Shown: piece after piece, positions 54,041 to 61,706 of the stretch
Position numbering within the stretch: position 1 is the first letter of the stretch
Layout of the letters: every line of letters begins with the position of its first letter
Assembly: GCF_047601025.1 (NCBI RefSeq)
Contig: NZ_JASGJZ010000001.1
Location: forward strand, 5,270,001-5,334,000
Direction: 5' to 3'
Origin: Pseudorhodoferax sp047601025
GTDB lineage: Bacteria; Pseudomonadota; Gammaproteobacteria; Burkholderiales; Burkholderiaceae_C
DNA length: 64,000 bases
Notes under the pieces: model-generated
Seen by the model: only the letters and a program-made list of their open reading frames with translations
Told to the model about the DNA's origin: nothing
Database searches by the model: none
Made by a program: the position numbers and the translations under genes

Positions 54041-55065
54041 GGGGTCCTGCGGTTGGCGACGAACTGCATCGTGTAGAGCTGGCGCAGGTCCAGCCCGGGC
54101 TTCTGCGCGCCGACGGCGACCATCGCATCGTAGAAGCTCTTCCAGCGCTCCTCGCTCATGGTGCCGATGCCCTTGGCCTTGGTCTCGGGCGTCTCGACGA
54201 TGCCGTACTTCTTCATCGCCGCGATGCCGTAGGCGATGGTGTCGCTGCCCATCTGCGGGTTGTGCTTCTGGATCATGGCGTTGGCGGCCGAGGGGTCGCC
54301 GTTGAGGTAGCCGGCCCAGCCCTTGGCGGTGGCGTCCACGAAGGCTTGCACCAGTTCGGGCCGCTCCTTGATCGTCCTGGGCGGCGCGATGGTGACACCG
54401 ACGTAGTTGTCGAAGCCCTGGTCGGCCAGCAGGTGGACCACCGGCTCCACGCCCGCCTTGCGCGCGGCGAAGGGCTCGCTGGTCACGTAGCCCTGCACGG
54501 TGGTCTGCTTGTCCACCAGCCAGGGCGCGAGGCTGAAGGCGTAGGGGCGCAGCTGGTCGTCGGTCATGCCGAACTTGGCCTTGAGCCACAGCCAGTAGGT
54601 CTGGCGCCCGGTGGTGGCGACCATCAGCGGCTTGCCCTTCAGCGCGGCCAGCGTGTCGTTGCCCATGCCGGGATGCGACATCAGCACGCGCGGGTCCTTC
54701 TGGAAGAAGGCGGCCACGGCGACGGCGGGGATCTTGTCCTGCGCGAAGCCGAAGGCGCGGAAGCCGTCCACGTCGGCGAAGTCGCAGGTGCCGGCCGCGA
54801 ACAGCTGCACCACGTTGACCTGCGGGCCGCCGGGCCGGATCTCGACGTCCAGGCCATGCTCGCGGTAGATGCCGGTGGCCTGCGCGTGGTAGAAGCCCCC
54901 GTGCTCGGCCTGCGCGAGCCAGCCGGACTGCACGCTGACCCGGGTCAGCCCCTGCGCCGTGGCGCGCGGCAGGAAGGCAGGCATGTGGGACGCGGCGGCC
55001 ACGCCGCCGAAGGCGGCGATCACCTTGCGGCGCGTGAGCGATGGCTTGCCGGAAGCGGTGTTCAT
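54037..55065 (-). CDS. NMT1/SsuA-type ABC substrate-binding protein
   Basis: A 342-residue periplasmic protein with Tat-like signal TRRKVIAAFGGVAAASHMPA. The mature part has VSVQSGWLAQAEHGGFYHA, LDVEIRPGGPQVNVVQLFAA and LMVATTGRQTYWLWLKAKFG, a type II binding-protein fold of the NMT1/ThiY/SsuA group that binds pyrimidines, alkylsulfonates or nitriles. AAAGGAAC precedes ATG 55065. No permease or ATPase is adjacent. It is coupled by ATGA overlap to the amidohydrolase, which suggests uptake of the enzyme's substrate. Confidence 0.87.
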   Translation of the reverse strand: MNTASGKPSLTRRKVIAAFGGVAAASHMPAFLPRATAQGLTRVSVQSGWLAQAEHGGFYHAQATGIYREHGLDVEIRPGGPQVNVVQLFAAGTCDFADVDGFRAFGFAQDKIPAVAVAAFFQKDPRVLMSHPGMGNDTLAALKGKPLMVATTGRQTYWLWLKAKFGMTDDQLRPYAFSLAPWLVDKQTTVQGYVTSEPFAARKAGVEPVVHLLADQGFDNYVGVTIAPPRTIKERPELVQAFVDATAKGWAGYLNGDPSAANAMIQKHNPQMGSDTIAYGIAAMKKYGIVETPETKAKGIGTMSEERWKSFYDAMVAVGAQKPGLDLRQLYTMQFVANRRTP

Positions 55066-55102
55066 GGCGGTTCCTTTCATGGGAAGCAGTGCGCAGGGAC
55101 GG

Positions 55103-56533
55103 TCAGGCGACGGCGGCCTCGTCGCGCTCGCGCGCGTCCTTGCCGCGGAAGCGCCAGCCACCGCTGGGCAGCGCGCCGCCGGTGCTTTCCTTGGCGGCGG
55201 CGGCATCGAAGCGCAGCTTGCCGGGGTTCATCAGGCCGTGCGGATCCATGGCCTGCTTGAAGGCGGCATCGGCGTCGTCCAGCGACTTCATGCCGCCCTC
55301 CTTGACCAGGAAGGTGTGGTTGTTGGCGACCATCGCGCCGTCCTCGGCCATGCCGCGCATCACCTCGGCCAGCTGCGCCTCGCTCTCGTAGCGGAAGAAG
55401 GGCGAGCCCTGGAAGCTGAGCTTGCCGTCGAAGCGCTTGGCCTCGAAGTGCATGCCCAGCATGTGCGAGAAGCGCTGGTGGCTGCGGCCGATGGCGCCCA
55501 CCAGGTCCGGGTCCAGGTACAGGCCCACGTTGCTGATCACCTCCGGATGCTCGCGGTTGACATGCATGCGGGTGTGGCCCCAGCTCATCTCGTAGATCGG
55601 GATGCGGTAGGGGCCCTCGGCCTCGGGCGCGTCGCTGGTGATGCAGCCGCCGAACTCCCTGACCAGCGCCTGGAACGCTTCCATGAAGGGCGCGGCCACC
55701 ATCGCCAGCACCAGGCCGTCGCAGTCGTCGCGGCCGTAGGGGCGCAGCACGCGCATCATGCGGTAGATGGGGCCGCCCATCACGCTGACGAGCTTCTTCG
55801 GGATGCCGTCGCTGGTGGCCAGCGCGTGCGAGAAGCGCACCGCGGTCATGAACTCGGGGAACACGACCACCGCCTCGCGCCAGGGCCAGGCCGGCGCCAG
55901 CGGCATCTCCAGCTCGGTGATGATGCCGTTGCTGCCATAGGCGTGGTGCACACGGTTCACGTCGTCGCCGCGCAGCTGCACCACGCGCGGCTCTTCTTCC
56001 ACGCTCACCACCTCCAGGCCGAGGATGTTGCCGCGGTCGCGCAGGATGCCCCAGGCGCAGCTGCCCACGCCCGCGTGGCCGCCGCCGACGAAGCCGCCGA
56101 TGGTGGCGACCTTCTTGGTCGACGAATGGATGCGCAGCTCCCAGCCCTGCGGCCGCGTGGCCTCGTCGATGGCCGCCAGGCGCGCGCCGGCCTCGGCACG
56201 CACGCTGCCGGGGCGCTGCCACAGCACGCGCGCGAGGCCCGTCATGTCCACCATCGCGCCGCCCGCGAGCGGGATGCCCTGGCCGAAGTTGCAGGTGCCG
56301 CCGCCGCGCATCACCAGCGGCATGCGGCTGCGCGCCGCGGCCGAGGCGATGCGCAGCACGTCGGCCTTGTCGCGCGGCCGCACGATCACGTCGGCCACGT
56401 GGGCCAGCGCGTCGTCCTTCATCACGGGGCTGAAGTTGGCCGTCATGTCGCGGCTCCTGCGGCGCACGATGTCGGGGTCGGAAATGGCGGGGACGTCGCC
56501 CAGCGCGGCGAGGAAGGCAGCGGTGTCGTTCAT
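55103..56533 (-). CDS. FAD-linked oxidase (GlcD/VAO-type)
   Basis: A 476-residue flavoprotein of the FAD-binding PCMH/VAO fold. The FAD segment is IVRPRDKADVLRIASAAARS with MRGGGTCNFGQGIPLAGGAM; VATIGGFVGGGHAGVGSC follows. The C-terminus ends DPHGLMNPGKLRF, typical of glycolate/lactate oxidase-type proteins. No clear histidine for covalent FAD. It probably oxidises a product of the adjacent amidohydrolase. It starts the minus-strand operon and is divergent from marR. Confidence 0.85.
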   Translation of the reverse strand: MNDTAAFLAALGDVPAISDPDIVRRRSRDMTANFSPVMKDDALAHVADVIVRPRDKADVLRIASAAARSRMPLVMRGGGTCNFGQGIPLAGGAMVDMTGLARVLWQRPGSVRAEAGARLAAIDEATRPQGWELRIHSSTKKVATIGGFVGGGHAGVGSCAWGILRDRGNILGLEVVSVEEEPRVVQLRGDDVNRVHHAYGSNGIITELEMPLAPAWPWREAVVVFPEFMTAVRFSHALATSDGIPKKLVSVMGGPIYRMMRVLRPYGRDDCDGLVLAMVAAPFMEAFQALVREFGGCITSDAPEAEGPYRIPIYEMSWGHTRMHVNREHPEVISNVGLYLDPDLVGAIGRSHQRFSHMLGMHFEAKRFDGKLSFQGSPFFRYESEAQLAEVMRGMAEDGAMVANNHTFLVKEGGMKSLDDADAAFKQAMDPHGLMNPGKLRFDAAAAKESTGGALPSGGWRFRGKDARERDEAAVA

Positions 56534-56688
56534 GCCAGGGTTCTCCAGGAAAGTGGAAAGCAACAGAGGAATGGCGCCGCCGCTGCGGGGCAATCTCGCC
56601 GCCCCACGGCGGGTACGCATGCACCGCCGCGGAACGCGAACCCTGGGCTGGTCACGTCGTCGGCATCGGCCGTGCAAGGAATGTGCCC

Positions 56689-56708
56689 ATGCGTGAAATT
56701 GCACGCAT
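56689..56708. promoter_or_regulatory. Palindromic operator between the oxidase gene and marR
   Basis: ATGCGTG (56689-56695) and CACGCAT (56702-56708) form a perfect 7-base-arm inverted repeat with a 6-base spacer. It lies in the 229-base divergent region, 55 bases before the marR start and 156 bases before the oxidase start. This size and form fit a MarR-family dimer site, so autoregulation and repression of the oxidase-binding-protein-amidohydrolase operon are likely. Confidence 0.65.
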
Positions 56709-56762
56709 CTGGCGGGAGCGCTACAGTGGCCGCACGGCGCCGGCAGGGAGGGCGCCCATGCG

Positions 56763-57194
56763 ATGGAGCTCGAGGACCACATCTTCTTTCTGTGCACCCA
56801 GGTGGTGTACCGGCGCGACCGGGCCATCAACGAGGTGCTGCGCCCGCTGGGGCTGCTCAACACCGAATGGCGCACGCTGGGCACGCTGGTGCACCAGGGG
56901 CCGCAGACGATGCAGGCGCTGGCGCAGTGGACCGCCTACGAGCGCACGCGGCTCACCCGCATCCTGCACGGCATGCAGGAGCGCCACTGGGTCGAGCGCA
57001 CCGCCGCGGAGCACGACGGCCGCTCGGTGCTGGTGCGCATCGCGCCGCCCGGCCGCGCCGTGTACACCCGGGCCGCGAAGGCGGTCGAAGCCCTGACGGA
57101 CGAGGTGCTGGCCGCCTGCACCCCGGCGGAGATCGCGCGGGTGCGCAAGTCGCTGCAGGCCCTGCGCGAGCGGCTGATCGCCTTCGGCTACTAG
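56763..57194 (+). CDS. MarR family transcriptional regulator
   Basis: A 143-residue MarR regulator. The wHTH is QALAQWTAYERTRLTRILHG with the wing RTAAEHDGRSVLVRIAPPGR. It starts MELEDHIFFLCTQVVYRRDR and ends in the dimerising helix ALRERLIAFGY. It is divergent from the FAD oxidase operon and, with the palindrome 55 bases upstream, is its likely regulator. MarR proteins usually respond to phenolic or small organic ligands, here perhaps the cluster's substrate. Confidence 0.92.
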   Translation: MELEDHIFFLCTQVVYRRDRAINEVLRPLGLLNTEWRTLGTLVHQGPQTMQALAQWTAYERTRLTRILHGMQERHWVERTAAEHDGRSVLVRIAPPGRAVYTRAAKAVEALTDEVLAACTPAEIARVRKSLQALRERLIAFGY

Positions 57195-57222
57195 GGCGAC
57201 CGCCGAGCGCACGGCGGGCAGT

Positions 57223-57239
57223 GCCCCCCCCCGGGGGGC
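57223..57239 (+). terminator. Very GC-rich hairpin after marR
   Basis: GCCCCCC (57223-57229) pairs with GGGGGGC (57233-57239), leaving three C as loop, 29 bases after the marR stop. There is no T-run, so it may be a Rho-independent-like barrier or simply a stable 3' hairpin. The run of nine C and six G is also a site where length errors could occur. Confidence 0.4.
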
Positions 57240-57393
57240 TTCGGCGCGGAAGGCGATGAATCAATCCGTTCCTCGTCGAATTTTTCAGGGCTGCCGGCAC
57301 GGCGGGCCGCGCCAAGCTGGTAGTCTCCACGCCGCGCTGCAGGCGGGGCATCCGACGGGCCGGCGCAGAAGAAGAATCAACGAGGGAGCGTCG

Positions 57394-58800
57394 GTGTCGA
57401 GCGTGTTCGCAACTGAAGCCGAGGTGCTGGCGCTGGCGCCGGACGCGGCATCCGCCAAGGCGGCCAAGGGGCTGCAATCGATCGCCAAATGGCCCACCGT
57501 GGGCAGCAACGGGGTGGCGGTCTGGGGCGAGTGCCAGGGCAGCGGCAGCAAGCCCTACCAAACCCAGGTCGAGCTGGGCGGGCCGGCTTTCAAGTGCTCG
57601 TGCCCCAGCCGCAAGTTTCCCTGCAAGCACGGGCTGGCGCTGATGCTGCTGCGCGCCAACGGGCAGGTGCCCGAGGCAGGCGAGCCGCCCGCCTGGGTGA
57701 GCCAATGGCTGCAAGGCCGCCAGCAGAAGGCCGAGCAGAAAGAGGCCAAGGCCGCGGCCATCGCCGCCGCGCCCCCGCCCGACCCTGAAACGATCGCCCG
57801 GCAGCAGGCCCGGCGCGAGGACAAGCGCTGGGACAAGGCCGCCGCCGGCATGCAGGAGCTGTCGCTGTGGCTGCAGGACATGGTGCGCGGCGGCCTGGCC
57901 AACCTGGCCGGTGATGCCCAGGCCCGCGCCCAGTGGCACAACATGGCCGCGCGCATGGTGGATGCCCAGGCCGGCGGCATGTCGGCCCGCATCAAGGACG
58001 CCTGGGCGCTGGTGGATGGCCATCCCGGCTGGCCGCGGGACCTGCTGGCACAGCTGGGCCATTGGCAGTTGGTGGTGGATGCCGTGCAGCGCCGCGATGC
58101 GCTGCCCGCGCCGGTCAAGGCCGACCTGATGGCGGCCCTGGGCTGGCCGCTGGACAAGGCCGAGGTGCAGGCGCAGGGCGAGCCGCTGATGGACGTGTGG
58201 CTGGTGGCCGGGTTGCGCACGATGGAACGCGAAGGCCGCCTGCTGGAGCGCCGCGTCTGGCTGCAGGGCGTGCAATCGGGCCGCACGGCGCTGGTGCTCG
58301 ACTATTCGCAGGGCGGGCGCGGTTTCGACACGGTGTGGCTGGCGGGCCGGGCCTATGGCTGCGCGCTGCATTTCTACCCGGGCCAGGCGCCGCTGCGGGC
58401 CATCGCGGCCCAGGGCAATGCCGAGGGCCTGCTGCCGGCCGGCGCCGTGCCGCTGGCCATTGAGCAGCCCCTGCAGCAGCTGGGCCGGCGCATCGCCGCC
58501 AACCCGCTGCAGGCCGTGCAGCCGCTGTGGGGCGCACAAGCCGGGCTGCGGTTTGCCGACGGGCAATGGTGGGCGATCTGGGCCGACCCGCCAGGCGCGG
58601 TGCCCGCCGTCATCGACGACGACGAGGCCTGGCACCTGCTGGCGCTGACCGGCGGCGCGCCCATGCTGCTGTTTGGCGAATGGGACATCGGCCGGGGGCA
58701 CGGCGGCAGCTGGCGCCTGCTCAGCGCCTGGCAGGCCGATGCAGGCGATGCCGCCGGCACGCGGCAATGCATCTGGCATCACCGCAGCGAGGTCGCATGA
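57394..58800 (+). CDS. SWIM zinc-finger protein
   Basis: A 468-residue protein starting at GTG 57394 (CGAGGGA before it). Residues 66-82 hold the SWIM motif C-x-C-x6-C-x-H (FKCSCPSRKFPCKHGLAL; C68, C70, C77, H79). An upstream segment (TVGSNGVAVWGECQGSGSKP) and the following helical, Lys/Ala/Gln-rich linker (about 105-150) lead into a large unknown domain. SWIM fingers bind DNA or proteins. It opens a co-directional run with a DUF5691-like protein, a MoxR ATPase and a DUF5682-like protein; I recall such sets in diverse bacteria. No function is established. Confidence 0.85.
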   Translation: MSSVFATEAEVLALAPDAASAKAAKGLQSIAKWPTVGSNGVAVWGECQGSGSKPYQTQVELGGPAFKCSCPSRKFPCKHGLALMLLRANGQVPEAGEPPAWVSQWLQGRQQKAEQKEAKAAAIAAAPPPDPETIARQQARREDKRWDKAAAGMQELSLWLQDMVRGGLANLAGDAQARAQWHNMAARMVDAQAGGMSARIKDAWALVDGHPGWPRDLLAQLGHWQLVVDAVQRRDALPAPVKADLMAALGWPLDKAEVQAQGEPLMDVWLVAGLRTMEREGRLLERRVWLQGVQSGRTALVLDYSQGGRGFDTVWLAGRAYGCALHFYPGQAPLRAIAAQGNAEGLLPAGAVPLAIEQPLQQLGRRIAANPLQAVQPLWGAQAGLRFADGQWWAIWADPPGAVPAVIDDDEAWHLLALTGGAPMLLFGEWDIGRGHGGSWRLLSAWQADAGDAAGTRQCIWHHRSEVA

Positions 58801-58871
58801 GCACCGCCCGGCCGCCCGAAGGGGCTGATTCCCTCCCGGAGGGACCGGGCCGCAGGCCCGAAGGTGCACCG

Positions 58872-60593
58872 ATGAACAGTGGACGAATCTGGGCTGCGTT
58901 GCAGCAATCGGCCATGGTGGGCGCGGATCGCCTGCCCGTGCCGCAGGTCTTCATGCAGGGCGTGGATGGTTCAGCGCCGGCCAGCGAGCGGGCGTTGCGG
59001 GCCGCGCTCACGGCACCCGCCAGTTCGCCCGCCGAGCAGTTGCTGCGCGCCAGCGCCGTCGCCGCCGTACTGGAGCGCGCGGGCTGGGCGCCGCAGCCCG
59101 TCCCGGCCGCGCAGGCGGCACCGCCCGCCCCGGCCGAGACGCGCCCCGAGCCCGAGGACGCACGCCTGCTGGCCCTGATGCGCGAGGTGCTGCAGGACGG
59201 CCCGCAGGACCTGCTGGCCCCGATGTGCGCGGCACTGGACCGGGCCGGGCTGCGCCTGCCCCACGGCATGCTGGTCGAGGCGCTGGAGCAGGGGCGCCAG
59301 TCCGTCGCGCTGCGCCCCTGGCTGACGCCGGTGCTGGGCGAGCGCGGGCGCTGGCTGGCCGCGCTCAACCCGCCATGGGGCTATGCCCACGGCGTGCAGG
59401 AAACCGCCGACCCCGACCAGGTGTGGCAGGAAGGCTCGCTGGACCAGCGCGTGGCCCTGCTGCACGGCGAGCGCGAGGCCGACCCGGCCAAGGCCCGAGC
59501 ACGCCTGGAGGCCAGCCTGAAGGAGCTGGGCGCCAAGGAGCGTTTGCCGATGGTGCAGGCGCTGGCGCAAGGCCTGTCGATGGACGACGAACCGCTGCTG
59601 GACAAGCTGCTGTCCGACCGCAGCAAGGACGTGCGCGACGCCGCCGCGCGCCTGCTGTCCTGCCTGCCCGGCAGCGCCCATTGCCAGCGCATCACCGGCT
59701 GGCTGCTGCCCATGCTCACCCGCCACGAGAAGACGGGCATCGGCAACTGGCTGAAATCCGTGCTGACCAAGAACGCCCAGGACGACTGGACGATCGAGCC
59801 GCCCGAAGAAGGCTTGCAGGACTGGGAGCGCGACGGCATCACGCTGCAGCCGCCTTCATGGTTCAGGGGCGTCACGGCCGGCGTCAAGGCCTGGTGGCTG
59901 CAGCAGTTCGCCGAGTTGGCACCCCTCGGCTTCTGGACCCGGACCCTGGGCAAGACGCCGGCCGAGCTGTGGGCATGGAGCGGCCGCAGCGACTGGAAAA
60001 CCTCGCTGCGCCAGGGTTGGCTGGCGGCGCTGGGCTACCAGAGCCGCTTCCAGCGCGACGAGGGCGAGGGCTGGCTGCAGCTGCTGCTGGGCATGCAGCG
60101 CAATGCGCAGGCCGAGGCCGCGTCGGCCACGCTGCTGGCCCAGCTCACCCCCGCGCAGCGCGAGGCCGTGTGGCTGGCCCAGGTCGAGCGCGACAAGGGC
60201 CGCCTGGTCGACACCATCCTGGGCATCGACAACGGCCTGCCGGCCGCGGCACGGCTCTCGCCCGCGCTGTCCGCTCGCCTGGTCGATGAAATCGGCCGGG
60301 CCACGGCGGGCAGCGGCCAGGCCACCGGCAACTGGTACGGCTACCAGGCCGACCAGGCCCTGCTGGCCTGTGCGCGCCGGCTCGACACCGGCACGCTGCC
60401 GCGCTTTGCGCAGCTGTGGCGCCAGGCCAGGCCCGTGGCGCCCGAAGCCGACACGCCCGCCACGCTCACGCCCGAACAGCACGACAAGCTGGTGCGCGCC
60501 CGGCACCGGCCCTGGGACGACGAGCGCCTGCGCGTCCGGCTGGAGCGCAGCGTCGAGTTGCGCCTTGCCCTGCACCAGACACTGAACCCCTGA
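58872..60593 (+). CDS. DUF5691-like helical protein
   Basis: A 573-residue, mostly helical soluble protein beginning MNSGRIWAALQQSAMVGADR. HEAT-like helices are suggested by MDDEPLLDKLLSDRSKDVRD followed by AAARLLSCLP near residues 236-270. Trp-rich stretches (WLQQFAELAPLGFWTRTLG, ETWAWSGRSDW-like ELWAWSGRSDW) are characteristic. I match it to DUF5691 by neighbourhood and general sequence character, not by a decisive motif. A second in-frame ATG at 58797 overlaps the SWIM stop and would add 25 Pro/Gly/Arg residues encoded by a repeat-like GC-rich segment. The later ATG is preferred. Confidence 0.75.
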   Translation: MNSGRIWAALQQSAMVGADRLPVPQVFMQGVDGSAPASERALRAALTAPASSPAEQLLRASAVAAVLERAGWAPQPVPAAQAAPPAPAETRPEPEDARLLALMREVLQDGPQDLLAPMCAALDRAGLRLPHGMLVEALEQGRQSVALRPWLTPVLGERGRWLAALNPPWGYAHGVQETADPDQVWQEGSLDQRVALLHGEREADPAKARARLEASLKELGAKERLPMVQALAQGLSMDDEPLLDKLLSDRSKDVRDAAARLLSCLPGSAHCQRITGWLLPMLTRHEKTGIGNWLKSVLTKNAQDDWTIEPPEEGLQDWERDGITLQPPSWFRGVTAGVKAWWLQQFAELAPLGFWTRTLGKTPAELWAWSGRSDWKTSLRQGWLAALGYQSRFQRDEGEGWLQLLLGMQRNAQAEAASATLLAQLTPAQREAVWLAQVERDKGRLVDTILGIDNGLPAAARLSPALSARLVDEIGRATAGSGQATGNWYGYQADQALLACARRLDTGTLPRFAQLWRQARPVAPEADTPATLTPEQHDKLVRARHRPWDDERLRVRLERSVELRLALHQTLNP

Positions 60594-60619
60594 CTTCCTG
60601 AATCCGAGCCCGACACACC

Positions 60620-61702
60620 ATGAGCCAAGTCCTGCGCCAACACGCCGAACAGCAATTCGCCGAAGAACTCGACGCCCTGCAGAAGGTGGACGACCGTCCG
60701 CGCCCGCCCAACTGGAAGCTCTCGCCCTGGGCCGTGCTGCAGTACCTGATGGGCGGCAAGCTCTCCAACGGCTTCGAGGTCAGCGCCAAGTACATCGGCA
60801 ACCCGCGCCTGATGGAGATCGCCGTCTCCACCCTGGCCACCGACCGCGCGCTGCTGCTCTACGGCGTGCCGGGCACGGCCAAGTCCTGGGTGTCCGAGCA
60901 CCTGTCGGCCGCGGTCAGCGGTGACTCGACGATGCTGATCCAGGGCACGGCCGGCACCAGCGAGGAGCAACTGCGCTACGGCTGGAACTATGCGCAGCTG
61001 CTGGCCCACGGCCCGTCCGACAAGGCGCTGATCCCCAGCCCGCTGGTCAACGCGATGCGGCTGGGCAAGATCGCGCGCATCGAGGAGCTGACGCGCATCC
61101 CGGCCGACGTGCAGGACACCTTGATCACCGTGCTGTCCGAAAAGACCTTGCCCGTGCCCGAGCTGGGCACCGAGTTCCAGGCGGTCTCGGGCTTCTCGGT
61201 CATCGCCACGGCCAACAACCGCGACAAGGGCGTCAACGAGCTGTCGAGCGCGCTCAAGCGCCGTTTCAACACCGTGGTGCTGCCGGTGCCGGCCTCGCAG
61301 GACGAGGAGGTGCAGATCGTCACCAAGCGCGTGACCGAGCAGGGCCGCGCGCTGCAGCTGCCGGCCGAGCCGCCCGCGCTACAGGAGGTGCGCCGCGTGG
61401 TGCAGATCTTCCGCGAGCTGCGCAGCGGCCAGACCGAGGACGGCAAGACCGTGCGCGTCAAGTCGCCCAGTTCCACGCTGTCCACCGCCGAGGCGATCTC
61501 GGTCATCAACAGCGGCATGGCGCTGGCCGGCCACTTTGGCGACGGCGTGCTGCGCGCGGCCGACGTGGCCTCGGGCCTGCTGGGCGCGGTCATCAAGGAC
61601 CCGGTGCAGGACACCGTGGTGTGGAAGGAATACCTGGAGACCGTGGTCAAGGAACGCAGCGACTGGAGAGACCTGTACCGGGCCTGCCGCGAGCAGCTGT
61701 AA
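60620..61702 (+). CDS. MoxR-type AAA+ ATPase
   Basis: A 360-residue AAA+ protein. Walker A is GVPGTAKS at residues 82-89. The Walker B position reads IARIEELTR (151-159), so the usual Asp-Glu is Glu-Glu. Sensor 1 is VIATANN (194-200) and the Arg-finger region LKRRFN (212-217). The C-terminal lid extends to residue 360. MoxR proteins act with VWA-domain partners in metal insertion or conformational remodelling. It is encoded between the DUF5691-like and DUF5682-like genes, with 26- and 4-base gaps. A VWA gene is expected next but beyond the window. Confidence 0.92.
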   Translation: MSQVLRQHAEQQFAEELDALQKVDDRPRPPNWKLSPWAVLQYLMGGKLSNGFEVSAKYIGNPRLMEIAVSTLATDRALLLYGVPGTAKSWVSEHLSAAVSGDSTMLIQGTAGTSEEQLRYGWNYAQLLAHGPSDKALIPSPLVNAMRLGKIARIEELTRIPADVQDTLITVLSEKTLPVPELGTEFQAVSGFSVIATANNRDKGVNELSSALKRRFNTVVLPVPASQDEEVQIVTKRVTEQGRALQLPAEPPALQEVRRVVQIFRELRSGQTEDGKTVRVKSPSSTLSTAEAISVINSGMALAGHFGDGVLRAADVASGLLGAVIKDPVQDTVVWKEYLETVVKERSDWRDLYRACREQL

Positions 61703-61706
61703 GCCG

